A DNA stretch of 64,000 nt from an uncultured Clostridia bacterium. Its GTDB lineage: Bacteria; Bacillota; Clostridia; Oscillospirales; QAMX01. Below are positions 28,219 to 36,829 of the stretch, one piece after another. The stretch is from positions 1 to 64,000 of the forward strand of contig CALWBW010000004.1 in the NCBI GenBank assembly GCA_944376195.1, given 5' to 3'. Position numbers and translations under genes: made by a program. Each line of letters begins with the position of its first letter. Positions within the stretch are counted from its first letter, which is position 1. A model generated the notes under the pieces. The model searched no databases, was not told the DNA's origin, and saw nothing but the letters and a program-made list of their open reading frames with translations.

Positions 28219-28253
28219 AAAAAACATCCCCCGGATTATCACTCCGGGGGATG
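28219..28253 (-). terminator. Terminator of the hydrogenase operon
   Basis: A 10-bp GC-rich stem (28225-28234 with 28244-28253), followed on the minus strand by a T6 tract. It lies 58 bases after the hydA stop. Confidence 0.85.
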
Positions 28254-28310
28254 ACTCTTACAGCATTCTCATTTCACGCTTTGACTGTATAACAGCCGTA
28301 TACCGCACAA

Positions 28311-30056
28311 TTATTCGTATTTCTTTCTGGCTACATACGTCGTATGCAGAATCTCATGCGCTTTGTGGCTGCCGGGTTTTTCGAGATAAGTCTCATAAAT
28401 TTCCTTCACAACCGGATTCTCATGGCTCTTACGAAGCGTCATTGCAGCGTCTTCGCTGTACAGAGCCTTAGCACGCTCCGCACGCAGATCAACAAAGTTC
28501 CGCACATAGCCGGGCTGATCAGGCTGACCGCCGCCGTTGACACAACCGCCGGGGCAGCACATGACTTCAATAAAGTGATAATTCTTCTCACCGGACTTCA
28601 CACGGTCAAGCAATTTTGCAGCATTGGCCAAACCGGAAGTAACCGCAACATTTACCTTCGTACCGCCGATATCGTAGGTAGCTTCTTTAATATCCTCCGT
28701 GCCACGTACTTCCGTATAATCTACAGTCGGAGCCGGAGCGCCGGTGACAATCTCATATACGGTACGCAGGGCAGCTTCCATAACGCCGCCGGTCGCGCCG
28801 AAGATATGGCCGGCACCGGACGCAATACCAAAGGCCGGATCAAATTCTTCGTCGGGCAGAGAATCAAACTGGATACCAGCGCGCTTAATCATGTTGGCCA
28901 GCTCCACTGTCGTGATGGAAACGTCAATATCCGGATAACCGGAAGCGCTCTGGTCTGCGCGGCCGATTTCGAACTTCTTGGCCGTACAGGGCATCACGGA
29001 AACTACGAAAATGTCCTTCGGGTCAATTCCCGCTTTTTCCGCATAGTAAGTCTTCATCAACGCACCATACATCTGCTGCGGGGACTTACAGGAGGAGATG
29101 TTCGGAATAAACTCCGGATAATATGTCTCGCAGAATTTTACCCAACCAGGGGAGCAGGAAGTGAGCAGCGGAAGTGTTCCGCCGTTTTTCATCCGCTCGA
29201 GCAACTCGGTGCCTTCTTCCATGATGGTAACATCTGCGGCGGTATCGACATCAAAGACCTTATCAAAACCAAGTCTTCTCAGCGCAGCAACCAGTTTTCC
29301 TTCCACATTCGTGCCGATCGGCATACCAAAGCACTCACCCAGCTGAGCGCGCACGGAAGGTGCAGGGCCTACGACAACATGCTTGGTCGGATCAGCAAGG
29401 GCGTCCCAGACCTTTTGCGTATCGTCCTTCGGCTGCAAAGCGCCGGTCGGGCAGACCGTGATGCACTGACCGCAGTTAATACAGGGCGTATCTGCCAAAT
29501 CCATTTCAAACGGACTAGCAATGTGCGTCCGGAAGCCGCGCTCATTCGCGCCGATCACGGAAACAAACTGATTGGTACGGCACACCGCTTCACAGCGGCG
29601 GCAAAGAATGCACTTGGAATTATCGCGAATCAGATGCGGGGCAGACGTATCGAGATCCACCGGAATCTCACGGCCGTCGCCATACTTATACTGATCAACG
29701 CCATACTCTTTTGCTAAAGTTGCCAGTTCGCAGTTCCCATTACGCGGGCAGGAGAGGCAGTCCATCCGGTGGTTAGAGAGGATCAATTCCAACGTTGTCT
29801 TTCTCGCCTTACGCAGCGCAGGCGTATTGGTAAAGACCTCCATCCCATTGTTGACGGGATAAACGCAAGCGGCCGCAAGAGCGCGAGCGCCCTTGACTTC
29901 CACCAAGCACATACGGCAGGCGCCGATTGCATTGATTCCTTTTAAATAACACAGGGTCGGGATACGAACGCCCGCCATGTGTGCGGCTTCCAGAATTGTC
30001 GAACCTACCGGGGCGTCGACTTCTATGCCGTTTATCTTCACTTTTACGGTATCCAT
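28311..30056 (-). CDS. hydA: [FeFe] hydrogenase catalytic subunit HydA (NADH/ferredoxin-linked type)
   Basis: A 581-residue catalytic subunit that makes or oxidises H2 at the H-cluster. In order: an N-terminal [2Fe-2S] domain (GACRMCLVEVKG), a His-Cys3 [4Fe-4S] site (HRMDCLSCPRNGNC), two ferredoxin [4Fe-4S] motifs (CILCRRCEAVC, CINCGQCITVC), then the H-cluster motifs TSCSPGW, MPCTAKKFE and EVMCCPGGCVNGGGQP. The small-subunit-like C-terminal domain is fused. L1 has Ser where many enzymes read TSCCPGW. With the HydB and HydC genes in the same operon it should form a trimeric, probably electron-bifurcating complex (inference). Confidence 0.96.
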   Translation of the reverse strand: MDTVKVKINGIEVDAPVGSTILEAAHMAGVRIPTLCYLKGINAIGACRMCLVEVKGARALAAACVYPVNNGMEVFTNTPALRKARKTTLELILSNHRMDCLSCPRNGNCELATLAKEYGVDQYKYGDGREIPVDLDTSAPHLIRDNSKCILCRRCEAVCRTNQFVSVIGANERGFRTHIASPFEMDLADTPCINCGQCITVCPTGALQPKDDTQKVWDALADPTKHVVVGPAPSVRAQLGECFGMPIGTNVEGKLVAALRRLGFDKVFDVDTAADVTIMEEGTELLERMKNGGTLPLLTSCSPGWVKFCETYYPEFIPNISSCKSPQQMYGALMKTYYAEKAGIDPKDIFVVSVMPCTAKKFEIGRADQSASGYPDIDVSITTVELANMIKRAGIQFDSLPDEEFDPAFGIASGAGHIFGATGGVMEAALRTVYEIVTGAPAPTVDYTEVRGTEDIKEATYDIGGTKVNVAVTSGLANAAKLLDRVKSGEKNYHFIEVMCCPGGCVNGGGQPDQPGYVRNFVDLRAERAKALYSEDAAMTLRKSHENPVVKEIYETYLEKPGSHKAHEILHTTYVARKKYE

Positions 30057-30071
30057 TGTGTACGTCCCTCC

Positions 30072-31871
30072 TTACTTTCTCGATATTGCGCCGAATCTGC
30101 ACTTTTCCATACAGGCGCCGCACTTCAGGCACTTTTCCGGATCGATGACATGCGCTTCCTTGACCTTGCCGGTGATTGCCTCGGCAGGGCAAACTCTAGC
30201 GCAGGCCGTACAACCACGGCACTTATCCGGATCGATCGTATAGCGCAATAGGTGCTTACAGACGCCCGCCGGGCAGCGCTTCTCCACAACATGCGCAACA
30301 TACTCGTCACGGAAATAACGCAGCGTGGAAAGAACAGGGTTCGGAGCAGTCTGTCCAAGTCCGCAGAGGGAGTTGGCCTTGATGTGATAACACAGTTCTT
30401 CCAGTTTATCCAGATCTTCCAGAGTTCCGTTGCCTCTCGTAATCTTATCGAGAATTTCGAGCAGGCGCTTTGTACCAATGCGGCAGGGCGCGCACTTACC
30501 GCAAGACTCTTCAACGGTGAACTCCAGGAAGAACTTGGCGATATCTACCATACAGTCGGTCTCGTCCATAACAATCAGACCGCCGGAACCAACAATGGAA
30601 CCAATTGCCGCCATGCTCTCATAATCAAGAGGCGTATCAATGAGGGAAGCCGGGATACAACCGCCGGAAGGACCGCCGGTCTGTGCCGCCTTAAACTTCT
30701 TACCATTTGGAATGCCGCCGCCGATATCTTCTACGACCTGACGGAGCGTTGTGCCCATCGGCACTTCCACAAGGCCGGTATTGTGAATCTTACCACCAAG
30801 GGCAAAGACCTTGGTACCCTTGGACTTCTCAGTACCCATGGAAGCAAACCAATCCGCACCCTTCAAGATGATCTGCGGAATGTTGGCGTAAGTCTCAACA
30901 TTGTTCAGAATAGAAGGTTTCTGGAACAGACCCTTCTCAGCCGGGAACGGCGGACGCGGACGCGGCTCACCGCGATTTCCTTCAATGGAGGTCATCAAAG
31001 CAGTTTCTTCACCGCACACAAACGCACCGGCGCCCAGACGGAGATCAATATCAAAATCAAAGCCCGTATCCAGAATGTTTTTACCAAGCAAGCCGTATTC
31101 ACGAGCCTGTGCAATTGCAATCGACAAACGCTGAACGGCAATCGGGTACTCAGCACGGACATAAATATAACCCTGATTCGCGCCGATGGTATAACCGGCA
31201 ATCGCCATAGCTTCCAGCACAGAGTGCGGGTCGCCTTCCAAAACGGAACGATCCATAAAGGCACCGGGGTCACCTTCGTCGGCGTTGCAGCAAACGTACT
31301 TCTGATCGTTTTCATACGCTCTTGCAAACTTCCACTTCATGCCGGTCGGGAAGCCTGCGCCGCCGCGGCCACGGAGACCGGATGCCAGCAACGTATTAAT
31401 GACGTCATCCGGCGTCATTTCCGTCAGCACTTTGGCAAGCGCCATATAGCCGTCCCGGGCTATGTACTCGTCAATCACTTCCGGGTTGATTACGCCGCAG
31501 TTACGCAGCGCCACACGCTTCTGTGCCTTATAGAAGTTCGTATCGCTCAAAGAAGAAACACCGTGCTCATTTGCCTTGTCTTCGGCGCCGTCGTTATAAA
31601 TCAAACGCTCGACAGGACGGCCCTTCAAAAGATGCTCTTCCACGATTTCCGAAACGTCCTCGTTCGTGACACGGCTATAGAACGTGCCTTCCGGATAGAC
31701 GATCATGATGGGGCCGAGTGCGCACAACCCGAAGCAACCGGTCTGCACAACTTTAATTTCATCCGACAGGCCCTTTGCTGCCAGTTCATTTTCCAGATGC
31801 TCTCTGATCTTCTGGCTGCCCGACGAAGTACAGCCGGTACCGCCGCAAATCAATACATGTGAACGTATCAT
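30072..31871 (-). CDS. hydB: Hydrogenase flavoprotein subunit HydB (NuoF-like)
   Basis: A 599-residue NADH-binding subunit. Domains in order: thioredoxin-like [2Fe-2S] (CGGTGCTSSG, TGCFGLC), the FMN/NADH domain (GLRGRGGAGFPTGMKW, CNADEGDPGAFMDR), SLBB, a NuoF-type [4Fe-4S] site (ESCGKCAPCRIGTKR) and two C-terminal ferredoxin clusters (CRGCTACARVC, CLKCGACMEKC). This is the architecture of HydB in trimeric hydrogenases and of HndC. It passes electrons between NAD(H) and HydA and starts 18 bases after the small Fe-S gene. Confidence 0.96.
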   Translation of the reverse strand: MIRSHVLICGGTGCTSSGSQKIREHLENELAAKGLSDEIKVVQTGCFGLCALGPIMIVYPEGTFYSRVTNEDVSEIVEEHLLKGRPVERLIYNDGAEDKANEHGVSSLSDTNFYKAQKRVALRNCGVINPEVIDEYIARDGYMALAKVLTEMTPDDVINTLLASGLRGRGGAGFPTGMKWKFARAYENDQKYVCCNADEGDPGAFMDRSVLEGDPHSVLEAMAIAGYTIGANQGYIYVRAEYPIAVQRLSIAIAQAREYGLLGKNILDTGFDFDIDLRLGAGAFVCGEETALMTSIEGNRGEPRPRPPFPAEKGLFQKPSILNNVETYANIPQIILKGADWFASMGTEKSKGTKVFALGGKIHNTGLVEVPMGTTLRQVVEDIGGGIPNGKKFKAAQTGGPSGGCIPASLIDTPLDYESMAAIGSIVGSGGLIVMDETDCMVDIAKFFLEFTVEESCGKCAPCRIGTKRLLEILDKITRGNGTLEDLDKLEELCYHIKANSLCGLGQTAPNPVLSTLRYFRDEYVAHVVEKRCPAGVCKHLLRYTIDPDKCRGCTACARVCPAEAITGKVKEAHVIDPEKCLKCGACMEKCRFGAISRK

Positions 31872-31889
31872 GTTGGTTTTCCCTCCAAA

Positions 31890-32261
31890 TTAGTTCTGAG
31901 CTGCGCCGATCGTATATTCGTGAACGATCTTACCGCCTTTGATGTGCTCTTCCACAACACGGCGGGCTTTTTCAGCAGTCATCTTAACATAGGTGACTTT
32001 ATCTTTTCCGGCTTCAAAAATCTCCACGACCGGCTCGTACTGGCAAATACCAATGCAGCCCGTCTGGGTGACGGTTGCCTTTTCGGTCAGGCCCTGCTTG
32101 TTTACTTCCTCCACAAACGCATTCAGCACAGGACGGGCTCCCGCCGCAATGCCGCAGGTGGCCATACCGACTACCACACGCATACCGGCTGTTCCATTAC
32201 GCAGGGAGACCTTGTCTTTCATACTGTCACGGATTGCTTGGAGTTCCGCTAACGTTTTCAT
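31890..32261 (-). CDS. Thioredoxin-like [2Fe-2S] ferredoxin
   Basis: A 123-residue protein with the C-terminal fold of NuoE but without its helical N-domain. The putative cluster ligands are the Cys in GMATCGIAAGARP and the pair in QTGCIGICQYEP, which gives three obvious Cys rather than four. It lies between the sensory block and hydB. In Hnd-type clusters an equivalent small subunit (HndB-like) belongs to the complex, so it may be a fourth hydrogenase subunit or an electron link to the sensory proteins. Confidence 0.88.
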   Translation of the reverse strand: MKTLAELQAIRDSMKDKVSLRNGTAGMRVVVGMATCGIAAGARPVLNAFVEEVNKQGLTEKATVTQTGCIGICQYEPVVEIFEAGKDKVTYVKMTAEKARRVVEEHIKGGKIVHEYTIGAAQN

Positions 32262-32303
32262 AGTGCTTTCCCTTCCCTTTTTTATATCAAATTCGTGGTT
32301 TAC

Positions 32304-32834
32304 TTAACAAAACGGTTCATGCAAAAGTTCGGATACCCAGGCAAGAACCTCGGGCGTATCAAGCGGCACATCGCCCAATACTTCCCGCATTTCCCGCGTG
32401 GAGAGGCGTTTCTCCCCGGCTTCCGTCCGGTACAAAAATTCAAAATCAATGTCCGGACTGCCCTGAATGAGCGTCACCATCGTTCCCGCCACATCGCCAA
32501 CCGGCACGCAGTCCAAATGGTTGATTCGGAAGGTTGCCTGTACGGTTGTCCCATGGTTTTCGCCCTGTTGCGAAGTGATCGTGAGTTTGCCCTCCGCTTG
32601 TTCCGCCGCAAGCTTCAGAAGCGGCAGGCCCATTCCGACAGGACGCGTGGTTCGCGTGGTCGTAAACGGATCGGTAACGTGCGCCAGGAACTCCGGACTC
32701 ATACCGCATCCGTCGTCCCGGATTGTCAGCGTACGAATACCCGCTTCCTCAATCAGGAAAATTTCAATGCAGGTCGCTCCTGCCTTCACGGAATTCTTGG
32801 CAATATCCAGAATGTTCAACGACAATTCTTTCAC
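32304..32834 (-). CDS. Histidine-kinase-like ATPase (HATPase) protein, hydrogenase cluster
   Basis: A 176-residue stand-alone GHKL ATP-binding domain. The N-box is LNILDIAKNSVKAGA, the G1 box DDGCGM and the G2 region RPVGMGLPLLK. There is no dimerisation/phospho-acceptor domain. A C-terminal extension of about 60 residues is unassigned. It overlaps the PHP gene by ATGA. Such kinase-like proteins occur with sensory [FeFe] hydrogenases and are likely partners in passing an H2/redox signal (known association; mechanism inferred). Confidence 0.88.
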   Translation of the reverse strand: MKELSLNILDIAKNSVKAGATCIEIFLIEEAGIRTLTIRDDGCGMSPEFLAHVTDPFTTTRTTRPVGMGLPLLKLAAEQAEGKLTITSQQGENHGTTVQATFRINHLDCVPVGDVAGTMVTLIQGSPDIDFEFLYRTEAGEKRLSTREMREVLGDVPLDTPEVLAWVSELLHEPFC

Positions 32835-33568
32835 AGCGCATCCCCTCTCAACACATCGATCAGCACTCTGCGTACATGCGCGCTGCTGTACGGTTCATCA
32901 TCCAGCTCGATTGTACCGCCTGCATCTCCAATTGTCCAGAGATTGTGCGAATCGGAAGAACAAATCAACCGTTTTCCTGCCAGTCCGTACTTTTGCGTAT
33001 AGTCTTCGCCATTTTCCCGGTCCCGCAGTTCCAGCGCGGGAAACACCGGTTCCGGCGGCACCGTGCCCAGAATTGCAAGAAGTCCGTTTGCATCCCGGTC
33101 AATGTGCGCAGGATACGCCGCGCCGCCATACCGCAAGACCAGCGCATAAGCCTCCTCAAGCGGCAGATCCGTCGCGGAGAGCAGAAGCAGTTCCTCTTCT
33201 CCCCTGACCGCATCTTCTTCGTCCATCAAAAACTGATTGCCGAAGACCTCCTTCCGGTTTTTCACCGGAATCAGATGGGCCTTTACTTCCCGGTCAAAGG
33301 CAAGAGCCGGTTCCAGATCCGGAAACAGGCAGACCAGATGAATTTCCTCAGCCGTAGTCAATTCCATGCCGGGCACCGGGACAATCCCGTATTGACGGCA
33401 TGCCTGCATAAACGGCGCGCAATTGCCGCAGCTATTGTGGTCGGTTAACGCCAGCAGCTGCAAACCCGCCAGCGACGCCATTCCCGCAATATTGGCAGGC
33501 GTCATATCATCGTCCGCACAAGGAGACAGGCAGGAGTGGATGTGCAGATCGTAAGCGTACTGCGTCAT
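32831..33568 (-). CDS. PHP-domain metal-dependent phosphoesterase
   Basis: A 245-residue PHP phosphoesterase with the metal-site motifs DLHIHS, TDHN, PGMELTT, PAHID and SSDSH all present, so it should be catalytically active. Family members hydrolyse histidinol phosphate, 3',5'-phosphonucleotides or related phosphoesters. Here it sits inside the hydrogenase operon, overlapping both neighbours by four bases, so its product or substrate could be part of redox signalling (inference). Confidence 0.9.
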   Translation of the reverse strand: MTQYAYDLHIHSCLSPCADDDMTPANIAGMASLAGLQLLALTDHNSCGNCAPFMQACRQYGIVPVPGMELTTAEEIHLVCLFPDLEPALAFDREVKAHLIPVKNRKEVFGNQFLMDEEDAVRGEEELLLLSATDLPLEEAYALVLRYGGAAYPAHIDRDANGLLAILGTVPPEPVFPALELRDRENGEDYTQKYGLAGKRLICSSDSHNLWTIGDAGGTIELDDEPYSSAHVRRVLIDVLRGDAL

Positions 33569-33891
33569 AAAAGTGCAGCAATCTTTGCACAGAGGGTAAA
33601 AGTATCCTGCGCGCTGGAATAGACGTTGATTCCCTTTGTCCGGGCCAGTTCCGCCACCTCAGGCTCCAGCGTAACGCCTTCCGCCAGAATCACAGCCGCC
33701 GTATCCGCAAGCGTCGCCACCGCAACGATATTGGCGTTTGACATGATCGTCACCCAGGCGTCTCCCGCCTGCGCGCGGCCCATCACCCAGGAGAGCAAAT
33801 CTCCGGCGTAACCGCCCGTTACTTCGCGCTGCGTATCGCCGGCGGCTATCTCTTCCAGATTCAAAGCGCACGCCATTTCCGCCACCGTCAC
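33565..33891 (-). CDS. DRTGG-domain protein, copy 2
   Basis: A 108-residue single DRTGG domain, the ligand-binding module found in phosphotransacetylase and CBS-type regulators. The segment TQREVTGGYAGDLLSWVMGRAQ is the family core. The GTG start at 33891 overlaps the HydS stop (GTGA) and has GAGGAGGG upstream; a longer frame would run inside the HydS gene. A second DRTGG gene sits at the front of the same operon. Its ligand is unknown. Confidence 0.85.
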   Translation of the reverse strand: MTVAEMACALNLEEIAAGDTQREVTGGYAGDLLSWVMGRAQAGDAWVTIMSNANIVAVATLADTAAVILAEGVTLEPEVAELARTKGINVYSSAQDTFTLCAKIAALL

Positions 33892-35186
33892 GGTTGCCCC
33901 TCCTCTCTTTTTGCCCAGAATTCCCGCATGCGTTCGCGCATATACACGACGCATTCTTCCACCTTACACTCCCCTTTCACGACATCTTCCGCAAATGCAC
34001 GGCAAGTCGGCGCCCCACAGGAGCCACAGTCGATTTCAGGAAGCAGCTCATAAATTTTTTCAATATCCGACATCATTTGCATCGCAATGCCGCGATTTGC
34101 GTTCAGGCGCATCGCAGGCGCATAGGTAATCGGCGATCCAAACAACATATTTTCCGGCACATAATCGTCCGGTTCTTCACTTTTTTCCAAACGGTTCAAG
34201 GAGATCGGCAGATATCTGCGCAGGCTTTGCAGCCTGACCTTTGCGATGTAGGGATTTTCCACCGTTGCAGCCCCTCCGACGCAGCCGCCCGGGCAGGCGT
34301 TCAGCTCGACAAACTCCAAATACGGGAAATTTCCCGTTTCAATTTCATCAAGCACTTTGATCGCGTTGTCAATTCCATCGGCCGCCAGATACCGGTCGTT
34401 AAACAGTGCGGACGCTTCACCGCCGGAACTTGCCCAGCTGATTCCGATCATACCGGACGCACTGGCGACTTTCGGCGCCTCAATCGCTTTCATCGCACCG
34501 ATCAATTTAAAATACATCTCGCTCATCGAAACAACATAATCAATGCTGCTTCGATTCTTCGAAATCCCGTTTTTCACATAGCTGGCCTTTGCAGGGCAGG
34601 GCGAGATGAACACCGTACAAATTTCATCCTCGCGCAGCTCCGGATGTTTCTTTAAAGCCTCCGCCTTTGCCATCTGGCTTGCCACCTCGACAGGAGGCAG
34701 CATCGGCATGACGTTGTCGCACAAATACGGAAACCTCAGCCGGATCAGCCGGACGATGGTCGGACACGCGGAACTGATTACCGGACGGGGAACATCTTTC
34801 TTATGCATGTACCGGCGTGTATACTCCGATACAACCTCCGCCGCGCGGGCAACTTCGAATACTTCGTCAAACCCACAGTCAAGCAGCCCTTGCAGCACAT
34901 AATCCACGTCGTCCAAGTTTTCAAACTGTCCGTAAAGAGACGGCGGCGGCAGCGCGATCCGCCATTTATAGCGCGGAGCAATCTCCTCGAGTTTATCGAA
35001 TATCGCTTTTTTGGCCTTGTGCGGGCACACGCGAATACATTCGCCGCAGTCGATGCAAATTTCCGAATTGATCACGGCATGACCGTTTCGAATCCGGATT
35101 GCTTCCGTCGGGCAATGTTTCAGACATGTCGTACAGCCCTTACACTTATCTTGTTCCAGCGATACCGAGTGTCTATACTCAGCCAT
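33888..35186 (-). CDS. Putative sensory [FeFe] hydrogenase (HydS-like)
   Basis: A 432-residue protein with two N-terminal [4Fe-4S] motifs (CKGCTTCLKHC, CIDCGECIRVC), an H-cluster domain and a C-terminal extra Fe-S motif (DCGSCGAPTCRAFAEDV). The H-cluster motifs are divergent: SSACPTIV, ISPCPAKA and NACPGGCVGG. All four cluster-ligating Cys can be aligned, but the proton-transfer Cys of L1 is Ala. This pattern is known for slow, H2-sensing HydS enzymes. The ACS-type four-Cys end resembles the domain of corrinoid activation and NuoG-like proteins. It is surrounded by HATPase and DRTGG partners. Confidence 0.9.
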   Translation of the reverse strand: MAEYRHSVSLEQDKCKGCTTCLKHCPTEAIRIRNGHAVINSEICIDCGECIRVCPHKAKKAIFDKLEEIAPRYKWRIALPPPSLYGQFENLDDVDYVLQGLLDCGFDEVFEVARAAEVVSEYTRRYMHKKDVPRPVISSACPTIVRLIRLRFPYLCDNVMPMLPPVEVASQMAKAEALKKHPELREDEICTVFISPCPAKASYVKNGISKNRSSIDYVVSMSEMYFKLIGAMKAIEAPKVASASGMIGISWASSGGEASALFNDRYLAADGIDNAIKVLDEIETGNFPYLEFVELNACPGGCVGGAATVENPYIAKVRLQSLRRYLPISLNRLEKSEEPDDYVPENMLFGSPITYAPAMRLNANRGIAMQMMSDIEKIYELLPEIDCGSCGAPTCRAFAEDVVKGECKVEECVVYMRERMREFWAKREEGQP

Positions 35187-35195
35187 GAAACACTC

Positions 35196-35621
35196 CTACT
35201 GAACGTTTACCACCATGGTAATGGTCGTCCCGACTCCCAGTGTTGATTCAATGTGCATTTCTTCCGTATACCGCTTCATGTTCGGCAAACCCATTCCGGC
35301 GCCGAATCCCAAGGCCCGGACACTGTCGGGAGCAGTCGAATACCCCTCCTGCATAGCAAGATCGATATCCTCAATTCCCGGTCCATGGTCTTCCAGAATA
35401 ATGACGATGCGGTCAGGGTATACCAGTACATCCGCGACACCGCCCCGGGCGTGAATGACCATATTGATTTCGCCTTCATACATGGCAATCGATACACGGC
35501 GTATCACATCCGGCGGGAATCCGAGCTGACGCAGTTTTTTCTTAACCTCCACAGAGGCTTCCCCGGCAGAGGTAAAGTTATCGCCGTCAATCACAAAATG
35601 GAATTTCAGTGCCTCATCCAT
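35196..35621 (-). CDS. RsbW-like ATP-binding protein, hydrogenase cluster
   Basis: A 141-residue stand-alone GHKL ATPase similar to anti-sigma factor/serine kinases of the RsbW/SpoIIAB type: N-box AMYEGEINMVIHARGG, DHGPGIEDID and GFGAGMGLPNMKRYT. It follows the first DRTGG gene by 4 bases and precedes HydS. In HydS clusters of thermophilic clostridia a similar protein is a candidate kinase output of the sensor. Confidence 0.9.
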   Translation of the reverse strand: MDEALKFHFVIDGDNFTSAGEASVEVKKKLRQLGFPPDVIRRVSIAMYEGEINMVIHARGGVADVLVYPDRIVIILEDHGPGIEDIDLAMQEGYSTAPDSVRALGFGAGMGLPNMKRYTEEMHIESTLGVGTTITMVVNVQ

Positions 35622-35625
35622 ACCG

Positions 35626-35970
35626 TCAACCCTCTTTGGCCAAATGGCTCACATACAACCTCCCGCATGCCTCATACATACGAAGTCCGGTAGAGAGCAA
35701 TACGATCCGGTTCTCCTCAGCCAGTGCAATCATCTCCGGCGTGGGATGTTTCCCGCGTACAAACACAATGCAGCGCATATCCACCATCATCGCCGTACGA
35801 ATGACCTGCGGGTTCACAAGACCGGTCAGAAGCGCCGTCTGGTCTTTTACAAACGCCAGCACATCACTCATCATATCACTGCCGCAGGCATTATAGACCT
35901 CAACGTCCAACTCGTCCTCACAACAAAGAATTTCTGCTTCAAGCAGCGGTACGATCTCGCGGATTTTCAT
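35626..35970 (-). CDS. DRTGG-domain protein, copy 1
   Basis: A 114-residue single-domain protein with the DRTGG core region around VYNACGSDMMSDVLAFVKDQ. It is a paralogue of the 33565-33891 gene. It lies between hydC and the RsbW-like gene. The fold is a predicted ligand-binding module. No catalytic motif is visible. Confidence 0.87.
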   Translation of the reverse strand: MKIREIVPLLEAEILCCEDELDVEVYNACGSDMMSDVLAFVKDQTALLTGLVNPQVIRTAMMVDMRCIVFVRGKHPTPEMIALAEENRIVLLSTGLRMYEACGRLYVSHLAKEG

Positions 35971-36003
35971 ACGAAATTCTCCCTTCCGAACCGGGGTCTT
36001 TGC

Positions 36004-36495
36004 TTAATATTTCTGCAAAATGCCTTCGACATCGGCAGGAACCAAACGGCCGTATACGTCGTCGTTAATCATCATAACGGGCGCAAGGCCACAGGCACCG
36101 ACGCAGCGGCAGGAATCCAGAGAGAACTTCCCGTCCGCCGTGCATCCGCCTTCTCCAATGCCAAGGATTTCGGAAATTTTATCAAAAATCTGGCGAGAAC
36201 CCTTTACATAGCACGCCGTGCCCAGGCACACCGAAATACGGTACTGGCCCTTGGGCTGCAATGTAAATTGTGCATAGAAGGTTGCAATCCCATAAATTTT
36301 TTCCAGTGGAATTCCAGTCTCATTGGAAATCATCTGCTGCACTTCTATCGGCAAATAACCGTAAATTTCCTGCGCTTTCTGCATGATGGGCATCAACGCG
36401 CCTTTTTGTTCCTTATGCGCAGCAATGAAATCGAGAAGCTGTTGCTTCTGCTCCGCAGTACCGTTGAATGGTACCGACGCAACCACTTTTGCCAT
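36004..36495 (-). CDS. hydC: Hydrogenase subunit HydC (NuoE-like [2Fe-2S] protein)
   Basis: A 163-residue NuoE/HydC protein with an N-terminal helical domain (LMPIMQKAQEIYGYLPIEV) and a thioredoxin-like [2Fe-2S] domain whose four Cys lie in VCLGTACYVKG and SCRCVGACG. It completes the HydABC trimer. The start at 36495 is preceded by TGAGGAGGA; the longer frame begins in the promoter region. It is the first gene of the ten-gene operon. Confidence 0.95.
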   Translation of the reverse strand: MAKVVASVPFNGTAEQKQQLLDFIAAHKEQKGALMPIMQKAQEIYGYLPIEVQQMISNETGIPLEKIYGIATFYAQFTLQPKGQYRISVCLGTACYVKGSRQIFDKISEILGIGEGGCTADGKFSLDSCRCVGACGLAPVMMINDDVYGRLVPADVEGILQKY

Positions 36496-36829
36496 ACAAA
36501 TCCTCCTCATACCAAACGCCCTGTTTCTATTCGGCGTCCGGGTTTTGTCATGGTTATACATGTACTATCATATTATAACACAAGTATTTGGGACTTTAAA
36601 GGGGGTCCCGCAAAAAACAGGTAGCTTTTCACAAAAAACGGGCGAAAAGCGCTGTTTTCTGTAAATCATCTTAACGCATCCCCACCCCTTCTGTCAACGG
36701 AAGAGTCCGGAAAATCCGGAAATCTGCACGCCGACTGGAATTTACCTCTATACAAAAAGAAACTTTTCCTGTATAATGCTATTTATGGCTTGTAAAAATC
36801 ATGTTAGGCCGGAAAGGTGTTGTCAAGAC
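36496..36829. promoter_or_regulatory. Divergent regulatory region of the hydrogenase operon and degV
   Basis: The minus strand has an extended -10 GTGTTATAAT (TATAAT at 36572-36577) and a poor -35 for the hydrogenase operon; a TACATGTA palindrome lies at 36557-36564. On the plus strand TATAAT at 36772-36777 probably serves degV. The stretch 36600-36680 is purine-rich with a GCTTTTC/GAAAAGC partial stem. I see no gene. Confidence 0.5.

Noticed and set aside
28033-28242. 69-codon minus frame upstream of atpB
   Set aside because: It lies across the hydrogenase terminator and has no ribosome-binding site or recognisable feature.
28160-28471. Plus-strand frame with AAGGAGGA and a TTG start near the end of hydA
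   Set aside because: The ribosome-binding site is good, but the frame reads through the hydrogenase terminator and into hydA antisense. It could be a decayed remnant; no protein feature supports it.
28344-31862. Long plus-strand frames opposite hydA and hydB
   Set aside because: No start context, no motif, and the minus-strand genes are unambiguous.
36540-36600. Rex operator upstream of the hydrogenase operon
   Set aside because: I looked for TTGTTAA-N4-TTAACAA-like sequence; only TACATGTA and an AT-rich -10 are present, which do not fit.
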